DNA of 64,000 nucleotides from Sipunculus nudus (GCA_026874595.1 CM049314.1:33009229-33073228); one strand, 5' to 3'. Counted from the stretch's first letter, positions 22,985-34,272 are shown. Numbers and translations are program-made. Notes: generated by a model from the letters alone, not told the origin.

Positions 22985-23440
22985 CAACCTTAAAGCCTAT
23001 TGAAGAAGTGTGGAATAGCATCAGAGACCACAAGAAGAGCATACGTAAAAGGATTGCACACCTTCATAACCCTATCCCATTTGCTTACCGGCGCTGTTAC
23101 TTCGGGTATATCTTATGTGATCTTCCTCACAATCGCATCTTAACGAACCTCTTAATAGAAAAAATATTTAAGGAAGCATTAAAGTTCGTACGCCTCTATA
23201 TATGTTGCTAGAAAACTTTTAAAGCAATAAGCTGTGTTTAATAACACCATAGCTCAAAAGACACGCATACGTGAAAGGATGACACACCTTGATAATTCCA
23301 TCGCATTTGCTTCCCGGCGCTGTTACTTCGGGTATATCTTATGTGATCTTCCCTACAATCGCAAATTAACGAACCTCTCAAAAAAAGATATGTAAAGAAG
23401 CATTAAATTCGTAAGAGAGGTACGCCTCTATGTCTTGCTT
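22985..23440 (+). repeat. Imperfect tandem duplication, possibly a transposase tail
   Basis: About 23040-23210 and 23258-23440 are two copies (period about 220) sharing the block GGCGCTGTTACTTCGGGTAT and the following TCTTATGTGATCTTCC. The first is preceded by a frame reading LKPIEEVWNSIRDHKKSIRKR. The PIEEVW part resembles the NPIExxW box around the last catalytic Glu of IS630/Tc1-type DDE transposases. The rest of such a protein is missing, so this is at best a relic. Confidence 0.4.
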
Positions 23441-23469
23441 GGAACGCTTTAAAAGCTAAAAGCTCCGCA

Positions 23470-23509
<40 letters not shown>

Positions 23510-23513
<4 letters not shown>

Positions 23514-23665
23514 ACGGGGTGACATTAAAGCTGATCGAATTGTCTCGCAATTGAAGCTTGCTTTGCTAGCGAAGCGGTGAGTACACCGGATTTGTGCGCC
23601 ACCTTTATGGGTTCGAATCCCGGATCGGCCAAGAATTTTCCCCTGAGCAATTTGTTCTCGTAACA
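23510..23665 (+). repeat. Left LTR of the TRIM element
   Basis: TG..CA-bounded repeat holding A and B boxes at tRNA spacing. The B-box region continues into GATCGGCCA, like the 3' part of a tRNA. It starts directly at the edge of a (TA)n tract. Confidence 0.75.
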
Positions 23666-23786
23666 AAATGGGGGCTCGTCCGACGTGACGGTAAAACTTT
23701 GTGGCCCAGGGAATAAGCTCACCAAAGTGTGAATCCTGGGATTAATTAGACATGTTCTGATAGCAAAACGCTCTTGAGAGGGGGTA

Positions 23787-23943
23787 TGTTACGAGGTGAT
23801 ATAAAAGCGGACCGAACTGTCTCGTTAGTGAAGCTTGCTCTGCTAGCGAAGCGGTTAGTACGCCGAATTTGTGCGCCACCGTTATGGGTTCGAACCCAGG
23901 ATCGGCCAAGAATTTTCCCCTGAGCAATTTATTTTTCGTAACT
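23787..23943 (+). repeat. Right LTR of the TRIM element
   Basis: Diverged partner of the left LTR. It keeps TGTTACG at the start, TAGCGAAGCGG (A box) and GGTTCGAACCC (B box), and ends CGTAAC followed by (TA)n. It has a TATAAAAG-like motif near its 5' end that the left copy has lost. Confidence 0.7.
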
Positions 23944-24296
23944 ATATATATATATATATACTGATTCATAACCGCAAGGTTTGGCAGAGCCATAGAATTC
24001 AGAGATGTATTCTTGATGCACGTCAGCTGTCAAATCGAAAAAGAACAGGGCACTAATGAACGCCTTTGATCAATGCTCTGAGCTTAACGATTCCAAGGAA
24101 ATTGAATTCATAAGTATTATTGTTGAGAAAAAGGTTTGAAATGTGTGAGGTGTTCACAAACTCCGTATCACAATTGCCAGAATATATTATTTAGGTGCAT
24201 ACGTATTCTAATACTTTTTGTTGTTGTTCAGTTTTCACAAGTGGACCTCCACAACTAAATAAAAAAAAATTCCTTAAAAGAGTGTTTTTATTTCTC

Positions 24297-25205
24297 TAAG
24301 CCTAACCTATTATTTTCTTTGTCATATAAATGACTCACCAAATATTTCATGTCATATATATAAAAGGCTCGATGGACTTTGTTTGTTCTTCGCCCCATGG
24401 TACGGCGTGATAACTGTTGATCAGTGGCTATTTTATTGATATTTATATTGAACATGCATACATTTACGCGAAACTGCTTAAGTATAGTCCACAAAAGTCG
24501 TACTGAACTCATACTAGTTTAGTTATACTATACATATTTTTTACCTTCAATGCATATTTGAACAGGATTATAGAGAATCGCGTCCCTAATGTATGAGATG
24601 TCGAAGCAAAAGTTCTATAGAGAAACAACATAAAAGATTGCTGCAAACTAAAATTTTGCTCCATTTGTAATCCAATATTTTGCAAATGTATAATTTCATT
24701 CCCGATTGTACCGTTATAATTTAATTTATCAAAATATTTCTTCACGCTACCTGGCTGGCCTCATGGACGGCTCGTGCTCTGCCTCTGCAACTTCATTTGG
24801 TTTGTCATTGTCCGGTTTTACACAAAACCTCACATGCATGTTGTTGAAACTCGTGGAGGGTTAGGATAACATCCAATTGACAACTCCTTTATATTGGAGG
24901 TAATCTGGTTCATTGCATCCGCCAAAACAAAGTTTTGCGGATACTATATGTTTTTAACCGGGTTCCGCCGCCCCCGCCGCCGCCACCGCGTTCGTTTTCG
25001 GAATAGAACTCTGAGACCACTGGACAGATTTTTTCCGAAACTTGACACCATTATCGGGACACATGTGAACTGGTGCCAAAATATTTTGGTATCCGTGAGG
25101 CACCCGTACGATTTACAGGGTAATTTTCCAGAAAATATTTGTACGAGCGCATTGACTGAAAGGGGTGGGATGCGAACAGGTCCACTCACCCTGGATCCAC
25201 TACTG
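24297..25205. repeat. Dispersed interspersed repeat, copy 2 (right part)
   Basis: About 24297-24960 aligns with 5490-6430. Shared blocks include TTGATCAGTGGCTATTTT, TTTATATTGAACATGCATAC and CTTCATTTG, then a GGAGG.TTAGGATAACA block. A GC-rich CCGCC tract (24966-24990) follows, then a 3' stretch to about 25205 that differs from copy 1. No intact ORF. Confidence 0.6.
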
Positions 25206-25546
25206 TAAGTGTTATATGACATATTTAAAACCTTAAAAGTCTATAAGAACTATGAACTACCTTCATTTGAATGATACCCGGTCACCGTGTGTAAAACTCC
25301 CATACAGTTAGGTAACCGTCTAAAGGGATCCTCACTTTTTATGAAACAGAAACAGAGTATTATTCCTTGTGTCACAATATTGTCTGCCAACTGGGGCGTA
25401 TTGTCACGGAAACTAATATCAACAGATCACGTATGCGTGATGAACATAAATTTTGTAATGGAGATTACAAAATCAGATTCTGTAACACTAGGCTGCGTGA
25501 AATGTCTAGGAGAATGAATAAAGAAGTCAGTTTTTTTTTTTTTTTT

Positions 25547-26248
25547 TGTTAACAAATAACTATAATTTATTCTTAAAACAACCCTAGCATTACAATACAC
25601 TAAATCAATACAATTACACAGTACATCAACAGTATAACAGCAAATCAATATAATCACACAGCCTAATAAACAATGTGCACAGTACCTGGATACAACCACT
25701 GTCACAGTGACAAGTTCTTTAAAATGTATAAGCCGGACGAACAGTTCACACAAATTCTCTCGGAGAATAACAGTCCAATGTAAAGCTCTTGTATCAATCC
25801 CGAAAGTAAACTGAAGACCAAATAAGATTCGTCACAAATCCAGAAGAAAATCTGAAGAAAATCTACAATTGCCGCACTTATCGGAATAGGTCACGCAAAC
25901 TGACATACACGCTTCTGTGTCCGCTTGAATATTCCCTCACCTCTCTCTGCTCTAAAACGCAACCTCTATTTATAACCTTTAACGGAAACTCTAGAAAATT
26001 CCCTTTCACGAACAATCCATAATACACAGTACACACGCTCAAAGAACATACTGGAACGGGAACGCCGTGTCAGGGTTCAACAAATGCGGATTAAACCGAG
26101 CCTGCAACATCCGGCCAGGCGAGGCCGCTACAACATGTGCTACGCGTAGCACACGAACCAAATCGCAACAACGCATGGAGCAACCCTGCGCACAACAAAA
26201 GAAACACATGCAAGACCGCTGAACAAAATAAAAAGGGCACCTGTAACA
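25547..26248 (-). mobile_element. Candidate solo LTR
   Basis: Read on the minus strand, the segment begins TGTTACAGGTGCCC and ends TTTGTTAACA. It contains a TATAAATAG box (about 25966-25974) and, near the end, AATAAA. These are the usual parts of an LTR of about 700 bp, in a patch of higher GC. No primer-binding site follows (a poly-A run does) and no clean target duplication is seen, so it is only a candidate. It could instead be a processed insertion with a poly-A tail. Confidence 0.35.
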
Positions 26249-26259
26249 ATATCCAGTCA

Positions 26260-27236
26260 CTGTTTCAGGTGGGCAACCTAAATTAAATAAAAAAAAGACA
26301 TTATTTTTTAATTTATACTGAATACGGTGTGGTTATATCTTAGCATGTGTTTAAAGCTGTAACGCATACATATATTTTTTTATATCTCCGTCAGGTGACG
26401 TTATTGGTTTGTCTGTTACCAAATGTTCTTTAAAAAAGTATGAACAGTTTTAATGAAATTATCTGTAGGTTCATAATTTTTAAATTTTGAAAGGAAAGTG
26501 AATTACCTTAAGGTTTTAATTTAACGAATTATGGACCAGTTTCGATAACTCCGTTAATATTTTAAAATAATAATTTTAATGTTTTAAAGAGTTAGACGCA
26601 AATAACACAATTGCTAATTAGAGTTTCAGCCATTTAAAAAAAAAAAATAAAATAGCTATTGAGCATGCCTGACGATCCCTTTGCAAATTTCAGGCATCTA
26701 ATTTATATTAATAGTTTTGGTGAAAATAGGTTTAGGATGGACTTTCTTTGGTCATCCAAGTGCATGCCATCAATTACAAAGTTCTGTTCTTTTTTCTTCT
26801 TACCTGTGCCCGTGTTTGTGGTTGAATCCAATATGGTTGATATTCAAAAACACAGCTCATTAATAGCCACAGGTGATACACATGCACCTGATATCTAGTT
26901 TTGACCATAACCTAATTTCAAGGTCGTATCCGAATCCTAACTTTCAATCCGTTCTGTCTCTGTTTTTTTTCTGACCTTCAAAACTGAACTTTAATGATAG
27001 AAATAGTAATAGTTGATTATCAGGTAGATTTGAACCTGATACTAAAATTTACTTTTTTTAACCTTGATCTAATTTCTAAGATACTTAACTAAGGGTCTTC
27101 CATGGGGTGACCGGGGGTCGGGAGGTAAGTTGAGATCGAGGGGATGCTTCCCTCACGATCGCTCAACGACTGCAAACATCTATGGTATTTTATTCCACTC
27201 AAAATGAAACAGCGAATTAGACGCAGAAGCAAGTCA
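26260..27236. other. No gene seen
   Basis: AT-rich sequence with short ORFs only (for example 26659-26898), none with recognisable motifs. Confidence 0.5.
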
Positions 27237-28170
27237 ATATTAGATAGTGGTGGGCCGATCATCGAGTTTTTTCGAGAGTCAGTCGATTTGCTGCCACTTT
27301 CAAGCGCTCGATTACCAAAGGCAACTATCGATTACATCATACTCATGATTGTTTTTTTTCGGAATGTCTTTATGTTATAGACAAAATTATTCTTCCATAT
27401 TTTACATCATTCCGCGCTTCATATAATAAGTCTATGTTCCAAAATAATCTCCGTATCTAACTGAGTATGACACGGTAGATGAGAGAACGGAGGACTTTTT
27501 AAACCTCTATGAGCTGGCAGGGAGCTGCAGAATTAACGGAGAGTATTCTAACGAGATGTTCATTGCAAAATATGGGCGATATGGCGTTAAAATGCTCCAT
27601 AATTCTCTAGGTCTATGCCAATTTTGCGAGATTCTCTTAGAAATAATCACTTCAACTGATGTCAGGTGCCGCTGCCGCATAAGTAATTATATATATTTAG
27701 CTTTCAATTAATTTTTTAAAATTTTTACCAACAATTATTTAGGTCTGTAATTTTCCTGGCGGGCCTGTGAAACCAGTATGCATGTCGGCAGCCGTCATAA
27801 TTGTTATAAAATGAAAGTCCTTGCTGGTGGTAAAGTTTAAATGATTCGCCGGAGTATTCATGAGGGCCAGCAAGTAGATGTCCTGGACTGTGGTTTAATT
27901 CTTGATTATTATAATTAATAAAAATGAAACTTTGAATAGCATAGCTTAGTAATAATAGGAAAATATTTCTATTATAAAAAAGGGAAAAGACTTCTTTTCA
28001 TAAGGAAGAATTACTAAGACATACGGGCTGGGTTAAGAGAGTAAAGTTTCAAAGATAATTGCATATTTCTTTAAATTTGTCTGAACTGATTAATAATCGA
28101 TCATCGATCGGTTTGCCTTAACCGATGATCGATTATGAAAAAGAAACCGACTCCCACCACTAATTTTAGA
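27237..28170. mobile_element. Non-autonomous hAT-like element with 8-bp target duplication
   Basis: The element (27245-28162) has termini TAGTGGTGGG and inverse CCCACCACTA, each followed inward by ATCGATCATCG-like repeats. Flanks ATATTAGA (27237-27244) and ATTTTAGA (28163-28170) match at seven of eight positions, as expected for a hAT target duplication. The interior encodes nothing recognisable. Confidence 0.7.
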
Positions 28171-29230
28171 GAATACTCCGTTATAAATTACCATTATGTA
28201 TACTTGAGGAATGCGTTGAAAATTCCTTTAAAAATATAACTCTTTCCTTGCTTGTACCCATTCCTTCCTTTTTACACCTTGCATGAAAATGGTTCCGATT
28301 ATTTGTTATTGGGTTATTGTTGCTTTAATATCATAGTTAATCACTTGGGACTTGACCGCTGTAGGGGACATTGAAATTTATTCATGAATATTCATTACTG
28401 GTAACTTAGTGTGTTGTTTATTCGAATGTGCAAACGGATGTAACGGTGAGTTCCAAGTCTTGATTTGATTAATTCAGATATGTGGACCATAATATCATAC
28501 AAGAGTCGATCTCCTATGTGATATAAAGATTGCTGTTTTTAAAATGGCTTCTTCTACAATTAAAAAAAAATATACAGTTGAGAGATAATTTTTGTATGTC
28601 AAATTGATGGCTGGGTGATTCAGAAAGGATATGGAGATTTTGTCGTCAAGATAATGGAAGTTTTGAATAAAAGACTTACAATTATCGTTTAGCTTTTAAT
28701 CAAAGGAGTTAAATAAAAATAATTATGCGTCTTTCATATTTTATTGCAATTTTAGTGGAATAGAAAATTGCCAATACCAGGAAAACAATCTTAGTATCAG
28801 AGGATGTATTTAACGTGAAATCCAAATGTTGAAAACCACCGGTTTACTGACAGAAATGATTGGAAAGTAAATGGTCCGGGCAGCTAAACCGCCTAGCGAT
28901 GAATATGTGGATTTGTAAAGCTGGCATGAATTGTTTAAATTATATGGAATTGGAAGTAAAATATCCCAAAGCCTACTTTACAGCATTTATTTTCTGCTAA
29001 CAATTAACATCAAGATGATAACATTTTTGTAACAGTCGGTAAACTTTAAATACAAATGAAAGAAAAAGGATTTCTTAAAAAAAGCGTAAAAATTAGAATG
29101 AACGATAGTGGATAGTATCTGTACTTTTGGCTTGAAGGGAAGTCACATGTAGACAATTGCTGTTCTGATCTGCCAAGGCAGTAGATGTCTACTGCTTTTA
29201 GCACTTAATATAGTAAATATATTGATTTAA
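28171..29230. other. No gene seen
   Basis: AT-rich sequence without recognisable ORFs or repeats. Confidence 0.5.
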
Positions 29231-29582
29231 TGAATATCTTAATAACCAGATTCTATGTCTAAGGTTAGAGCACAGGACTCAAAACCGAGAGATCGTGAGT
29301 TCGAATCTCAGCCAAAGAGCGGTGAGAGTTTTCACGCTCGGTCCTCAGTGCTCCTTACCTAGAGTGACCACTCTGCAGGCTTAATGGGAAGATTGTGTCC
29401 CACAAACATGACACGCAGGTGCGGAACACAGAACTAGTAAAATCATGTTTTTCGGCCCTGACACGAAGTTCCAAACCAGACTGGAATTCTGCAGATCTAT
29501 GTACATTGTATCTAGTAAAGACAGTATTTAAATAAAAGTGGTTACCTTCACAAAAGAAAATTTAAAAGTGAATATCTTAATA
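29231..29582 (+). mobile_element. tRNA-derived SINE with 14-bp target-site duplication
   Basis: The perfect repeat TGAATATCTTAATA flanks the element (29231-29244 and 29569-29582), a retroposition target duplication. The body begins with a tRNA-like head: an A-box-like AAGGTTAGAGCA near 29261 and the B box GTTCGAATCTC near 29299. About 250 bp of tRNA-unrelated sequence follows, then an A-rich end (AAATAAAAG... AAAAGAAAATTTAAAAG). This is the standard layout of a SINE mobilised by a LINE. It is a SINE rather than a functional tRNA gene because the acceptor stem is not kept. Confidence 0.85.
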
Positions 29583-29599
29583 CATTGTACATTTACTTA

Positions 29600-30900
29600 T
29601 TGATCATCTATAGCTGCATTATCATTACAGCGCCACATAAATCGCATATAAATTATAGAAAATAAATATACATTTAACAGAAGTGTTCTTGATATGCAAC
29701 GTAATTTGTATTCACGATGATGATGTCGCGGATCCTATTTATACCAACTGATAGAATAAATAGAGCATTAATTCACTTCATTTTTACTATTATTGCTGCA
29801 GCACTGAAACTCCAACAAAGGCGAGTGACAGCGCCATCTGGTGAATACCAAAGGGACTGCTGCCCTCTGACGCCGCTGAATCTCTCCGTTTCGCTGTGTT
29901 TCCGGGTGATGCTGTAAAAAACCAAAGAAAAAGTTTTTTTTTTTTTTTTTAAATGAACATCACATCAAACAAATGTTAAAAGAGAAAGAGAGGGACAGAG
30001 AATTGTACATGGAAGAAGAGTGATACGATACGACATAATAAACAAATGTTGTACAGGATTAAATCTGAATCATTAGCGGTACACTCTTGTCAACGAACCG
30101 GTAAATATACCTGGTCTCTCTGTACTGGGTATGCTTTTACAAGACTATCTTTTGCTGGTAGACCGAATGAGTGTAAATCTATAGAGGTCCAAAAGATAAG
30201 GTTGAATCACTATATTAGAAACCTTGTGTTCAGCATGAATACGAGATTTATGGAAAAGTAAAACATGAAATTTTGACCGGCAACAGTGTAGGTTTTTCAT
30301 TACAGGAGATATATAATGTATAATGAATTCAGTTTTATTAGCTTATTTATAGTTATGAACGGGATTTTGATATAAATATGTGAAAGAACATCTTACCAGT
30401 GGTTTCCATGGATGGACCATTATTCAGCGAGGTTGTCATAGAAACTGAAATAACGATGTACAGATTAGAAAAAAAAAATTACGATATACATTCTCACTTT
30501 CAACAGAATAATCTGTGGAAGTGTTACCACTCTAGCCATAAATGATATTAACAAGGAATGTAGTTGCAGTCTAACATGAAGCAGACAATAAATAAACAAT
30601 TTTTGACCAGAGCGAATTTTGTTATAGTTTTGTTTGACTTTGAACTGATTAAACGTTATGTACACGTAACTACAATATAATGTAATGAGATCTTTCCATA
30701 AAACATTCTTAATGGCATACTCCAGAGGGGATGAGCGGTCTTTTGGCTCGCGTTATATATATATTATTTTATGGTATAAATCAATTCGTACAAATATTAT
30801 CCACACAGGATATCACAATGTAATTTCCCATAATGCAATGTAAAAAGATGGAAAGGCTAAGTAGAAAAAAATCCTTTTACAAAAATAACTAATTCATATA
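29600..30900. other. No confident gene
   Basis: A possible 3' splice site (TATTGCTGCAG at about 29799) precedes a short open stretch reading LKLQQRRVTAPSGEYQRDC, but no partner exon or family is recognised. A T run at about 29934-29950 and AT-rich sequence follow. Confidence 0.35.
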
Positions 30901-30921
30901 TTTTATTCGTGTATGCATGAA

Positions 30922-31054
<133 letters not shown>

Positions 31055-32127
31055 TACAAAGGCAAAATTTTTATAAATCTGTTAGAAATATTTGCGTTAG
31101 GTAATTAGGGAATTATAAAACTGAATCAAATATGCAGTATGTAAGACATAAGAAACTCTACCCAGACGACGAAGTGCTATCGGTATATCTCTAGTGAGCA
31201 GCAGTGACCTTCCGAACAGGAACGAGTGGGCCATTATAACCAAAAAACCTCTTTGGTATAATTTATTTAGGTACGGATGCAGAAACCCATTTATAGGCTT
31301 TCTTGTTTAACAGAGTCATGTTCTAACTACGCGCTATTTGTTACAAGATACTCAAACATTTTAATGGTCTGGTTTTAAATGTAGCAACGGTTTTATCGGA
31401 TGTTAGGCGTTGTCAAAAATGACAACAATAGTAGTTCCTCATCGAGAGTCTTTAATGAACCTGGTTCTGGCTCCCCGGCCTTGTCGGTCAGGCTTTACAG
31501 TGGCTCCACCATGTGGTCGCCCAGAAAACCACCAGAGCGTTCACCCTGATCATATCTGTTTCCTGTTATTCCGTTCCAGTGACGATACATTTATCATGTG
31601 AATATCCGTAAAAACCGTTCCCGGGCCGCCTTGTGTCCTTGTAATAGTTACACTTACAGTGAGCTAGGCATGTAACACAGGACCACAAGATAACTTGGTA
31701 TCAGACTTTTTATATCGGCGTACCTTTCACCGGTTACTGGGAAATCAATCATCAAAATGGTACATTAATACGCCATGCCGGTGTTACTAATTACCCGGTT
31801 GTATTCTAAAGAGGAAAATTCAGACTAGATGTATACAATCAATAAAAGCCCCCACCCCTCCCACGGATAATGGGGAATCATGTAAGGCGTGTCCACTCGG
31901 GTAATAAGAACAGGTCAAAAATAAATTTCAGGTGCACATCTGTGGCCTAGGAATTATATTGTGCCCAAATTTCAGCTTTTGAAAATCAGCAATATTTGAG
32001 ATCTAGCGGAAAATGATAGAAGAAACCAAGAAAATAGCAAAAGAAAGTAAAAGAACAAATAATGGTTTTGAACTCAATTAGTTCAAAGTTGGATAGAGAA
32101 ATAAACTGACCAACCTAAATATATATT

Positions 32128-32158
<31 letters not shown>

Positions 32159-32199
32159 TTGTAAATATCAATTTCTAGGTCCCATGTATAGGTTTTTAG

Positions 32200-33260
32200 C
32201 TTACTGAGCTACAGCGATCACTCTTTGTCCGTCGTCTGTCCGTCTGTCTGTTCTTCCGTCTGTTAACAGGGCACAAATCGTAACCGCTGACCATTTAAAC
32301 TTCTAACTGAAAACCCCATTAGGTCCATAAAACTTACCCTTGTTTGCCAGAAATTAGGTTATGGTGACTGATATTTGTGAACTGAAGGCTGAAAACATGA
32401 TTTTGTGCTTCCAGTCAGTCAGAACGAAAAATATTTTGTTCTCTAGGCCTAGAATTATCCAACGGAACAGCTATGCAGGAACATAAAATGTCTCCTTGGA
32501 AATCTGAAATTCGGTCACTGTGACTTATATCCTCCGAGTTATTGGGCTCAAAGTACCCCCGAGAAAAATTTGATAGAAAAGCTCCAGTATTTTTTTCTAA
32601 TGTTTACGCATTTTTCAGTTCAAATGGCTGAAAATCATATATGAGCTTAACTGATCACTCTTTGTCAGCCGTCCGTCTGTACGTCTGTCGTGCCGTCTGT
32701 CTGTCCTTGCACAAATCGTAACTGCTCGGCCTTGAATCTTCTAACTTAAAATCGAGGCAGGTTCATAAATAAAATCTCCTTGGAAACTTGAAATCAGGTC
32801 ACTGTGACCTATATTCTCTGTGTTATGAGGTCTATTATTGCATCCCTGAATAATTAAAAAAATTATACAAAAGCTTCAATACCTGAATAACTAATTCACT
32901 GATTGCCATGATTCTTTCCATGCATACTTACCATGCATGGAGCTTCATCAGTTCCTGGACGCTGGTGGTGCCACCTTTTTTATTTTCACATATTTTGACG
33001 CAATTTTTTCTCTATTTTTGAGACTTACAAATGAAGCATTCCAGCCGTTAACAGGGCACAAAGCTTGACCGTTAGACCTTGAAACTTCTGACTGTACATC
33101 CAAGGAGGCAGATCTCCTTGGAAACCTGAAATTAGGTCATGGTGACCTATATTTTGTGAAATATGTTCTGAAAACATGATTTTGTGCAACCAGAGAGTCA
33201 GACGGGGCAAAAATTGTATCGATTTGGCCTAGAATTCTCTAACAGTACATTCAGGCAGGT
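32200..33260. repeat. Diverged satellite-like repeat, period about 350-430 bp, group 1
   Basis: About three units share GCACAAATCGTAAC, a CTCCTTGGAAACCTGAAAT..GGTCA.TGTGACCTATAT block, GATTGCCATGATTCTTTCCATGCATA-like text and a TTTTTCTCTATTTTTGAGAC end. The same family fills 48.12-50.42 kb. Two units contain a perfect nuclear-receptor inverted repeat, AGGTCA-nnn-TGACCT, at 32796-32810 and 33134-33148. No protein is encoded. Confidence 0.8.
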
Positions 33261-33676
33261 CCTGGGTAAATCTACAGTGGCTCGTATAGGACAAAGGAAT
33301 TGGTTTGTTTAACCTCGTTCCCACGCGATAGTATTTCGTTCCCACGCGATAGTTATTGCGTGCGCACGAAAATCCAGAATTTGTTAGGGTTAGGGGTAAG
33401 AGTTAGGATTATCTAATCTCGGGTATACGAACAGAAAAAAAGCAACATGTCGGTTTGTTTAATGTCTCAAGGGAAATGCTTACAACAAAAGATGTCAGCC
33501 ATGACACTTCATCCTAAGCTGGGGGGGGGGGGGGGAGGGGAACATATCTTTTTTTTTTTTTTTGGGGGGGGGGGGGCAGGGGAACATATCTCTTTTGGTT
33601 GGGGTAACCATCTCCCTTTTGAATATTGTTAAACTATTCTGTAAACAACTACAGAATTCCTTTCCGGTGTCGCATT

Positions 33677-34003
33677 ATGACAGGCTGGTACCACACGCTT
33701 CCTTTCATTTATATCCTGGTGTCAACCAGGCCGGGTGACTACCGCACCTGCGGGGCGTACGTGTGTAGCCACCGGTCATACCACCGCAAGACGCACTCGT
33801 TTGAGACTGAACACGGATACAGCCTTCCCATTAAGCTTACAGCCCGCTCACCGTGGGTGTGGGCCGATTGTAACAAATCTCCCGCCTTGAGTCTCGTGCT
33901 CTACCCCTATACCAGAGTAGCCGGCCAGAACATGTCAGATAATTACTCGACCTGCCGAAAGAATTCAGGCTTTTGGGTTCTATATAAACATAGACACTCC
34001 TAA
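33677..34003 (+). CDS. Candidate small secreted protein, 108 residues
   Basis: The ORF lies in sequence of higher GC than its surroundings. It starts with a hydrophobic leader (MTGWYHTLPFIYILVSTRPG) compatible with a signal peptide. Four cysteines follow, in TCGAYVC, WADC and STC, and an NYS glycosylation site. I recognise no family. It lies between the CCP exon of the minus-strand gene and a satellite, and is bounded by G- and C-homopolymer tracts (33522-33535, 33563-33576, 34021-34034). It may be a chance ORF or one exon of a longer gene. Confidence 0.35.
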   Translation: MTGWYHTLPFIYILVSTRPGDYRTCGAYVCSHRSYHRKTHSFETEHGYSLPIKLTARSPWVWADCNKSPALSLVLYPYTRVAGQNMSDNYSTCRKNSGFWVLYKHRHS

Positions 34004-34089
34004 AATACCTGTATGTAAAGCCCCCCCCCCCCCCACACACACACACTCTCACACACACACACACACACACACACCGATATTGTACTTAC

Positions 34090-34272
34090 CAAGACAGCGA
34101 TCTCTAGTCTCTTCAACCGTGGGGTGCCACTTATATCCGTGACATGTCATCGTCAAATTTTCACCATTTGCACACGTCACTTCAGTCACGTGATTCTGTT
34201 GCGCTTCATCCTCAGACTCTGCAGAGACCACAGTGAATGATGGGTCCTCCTGAATTATTGGGCATCCGAAAG
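34090..34272 (-). CDS. Secreted CUB/CCP protein, exon 3 (short CCP/sushi-like domain)
   Basis: The exon is bounded by a 3' splice site (GTCAG, on the minus strand) and a consensus donor GTAAGT. It is 183 bases and enters and leaves in phase 1, as most CCP modules do. The peptide FGCPIIQEDP...VTCANGENLTMTCHGYKWHP...DRC has the four CCP cysteines and the tryptophan between the third and fourth. The spacing between Cys 2 and Cys 3 is shorter than usual. It splices in frame onto the CUB exon at 35665-36024. Later exons must lie at lower coordinates, and I could not identify them. Confidence 0.65.

Larger units (their letters stand above)
23510..23943 (+). mobile_element. Terminal-repeat retrotransposon in miniature (TRIM) with tRNA-like LTRs
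   Basis: Two similar direct repeats of about 156 bp (23510-23665 and 23787-23943) flank only about 120 bp. LTR 1 begins TGTTACG and ends CGTAACA, an inverted pair with canonical TG..CA ends. Three bases after it comes TGGGGGCTCGTCCG (23669-23682), which is complementary to the 3' end of tRNA-Pro including CCA: a primer-binding site. Just before LTR 2 is GAGAGGGGGTA, a polypurine tract (23776-23786). Inside each LTR is a tRNA-type Pol III promoter. In LTR 1 the A box is TAGCGAAGCGG (23567-23577) and the B box GGTTCGAATCC (23610-23620), at tRNA spacing. There is no coding sequence. The element sits in (TA)n, which hides the target duplication. Confidence 0.8.

Noticed and set aside
23560-23635. 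Functional tRNA genes at 23560 and 23838
   Set aside because: A and B boxes are good, but the acceptor stem does not pair, and both lie inside repeats bounded as LTRs.
25427-25753. 108-codon minus ORF with hydrophobic stretches
   Set aside because: Spans a poly-T run and the end of the candidate LTR; hydrophobicity follows from AT-rich composition.
29255-29325. Functional tRNA gene
   Set aside because: It is the head of a SINE with target duplication and a tRNA-unrelated body.
33388-33412. Interstitial telomere repeat (TTAGGGTTAGGGG)
   Set aside because: Only about two units, then degenerate; expected by chance in a window of this size.
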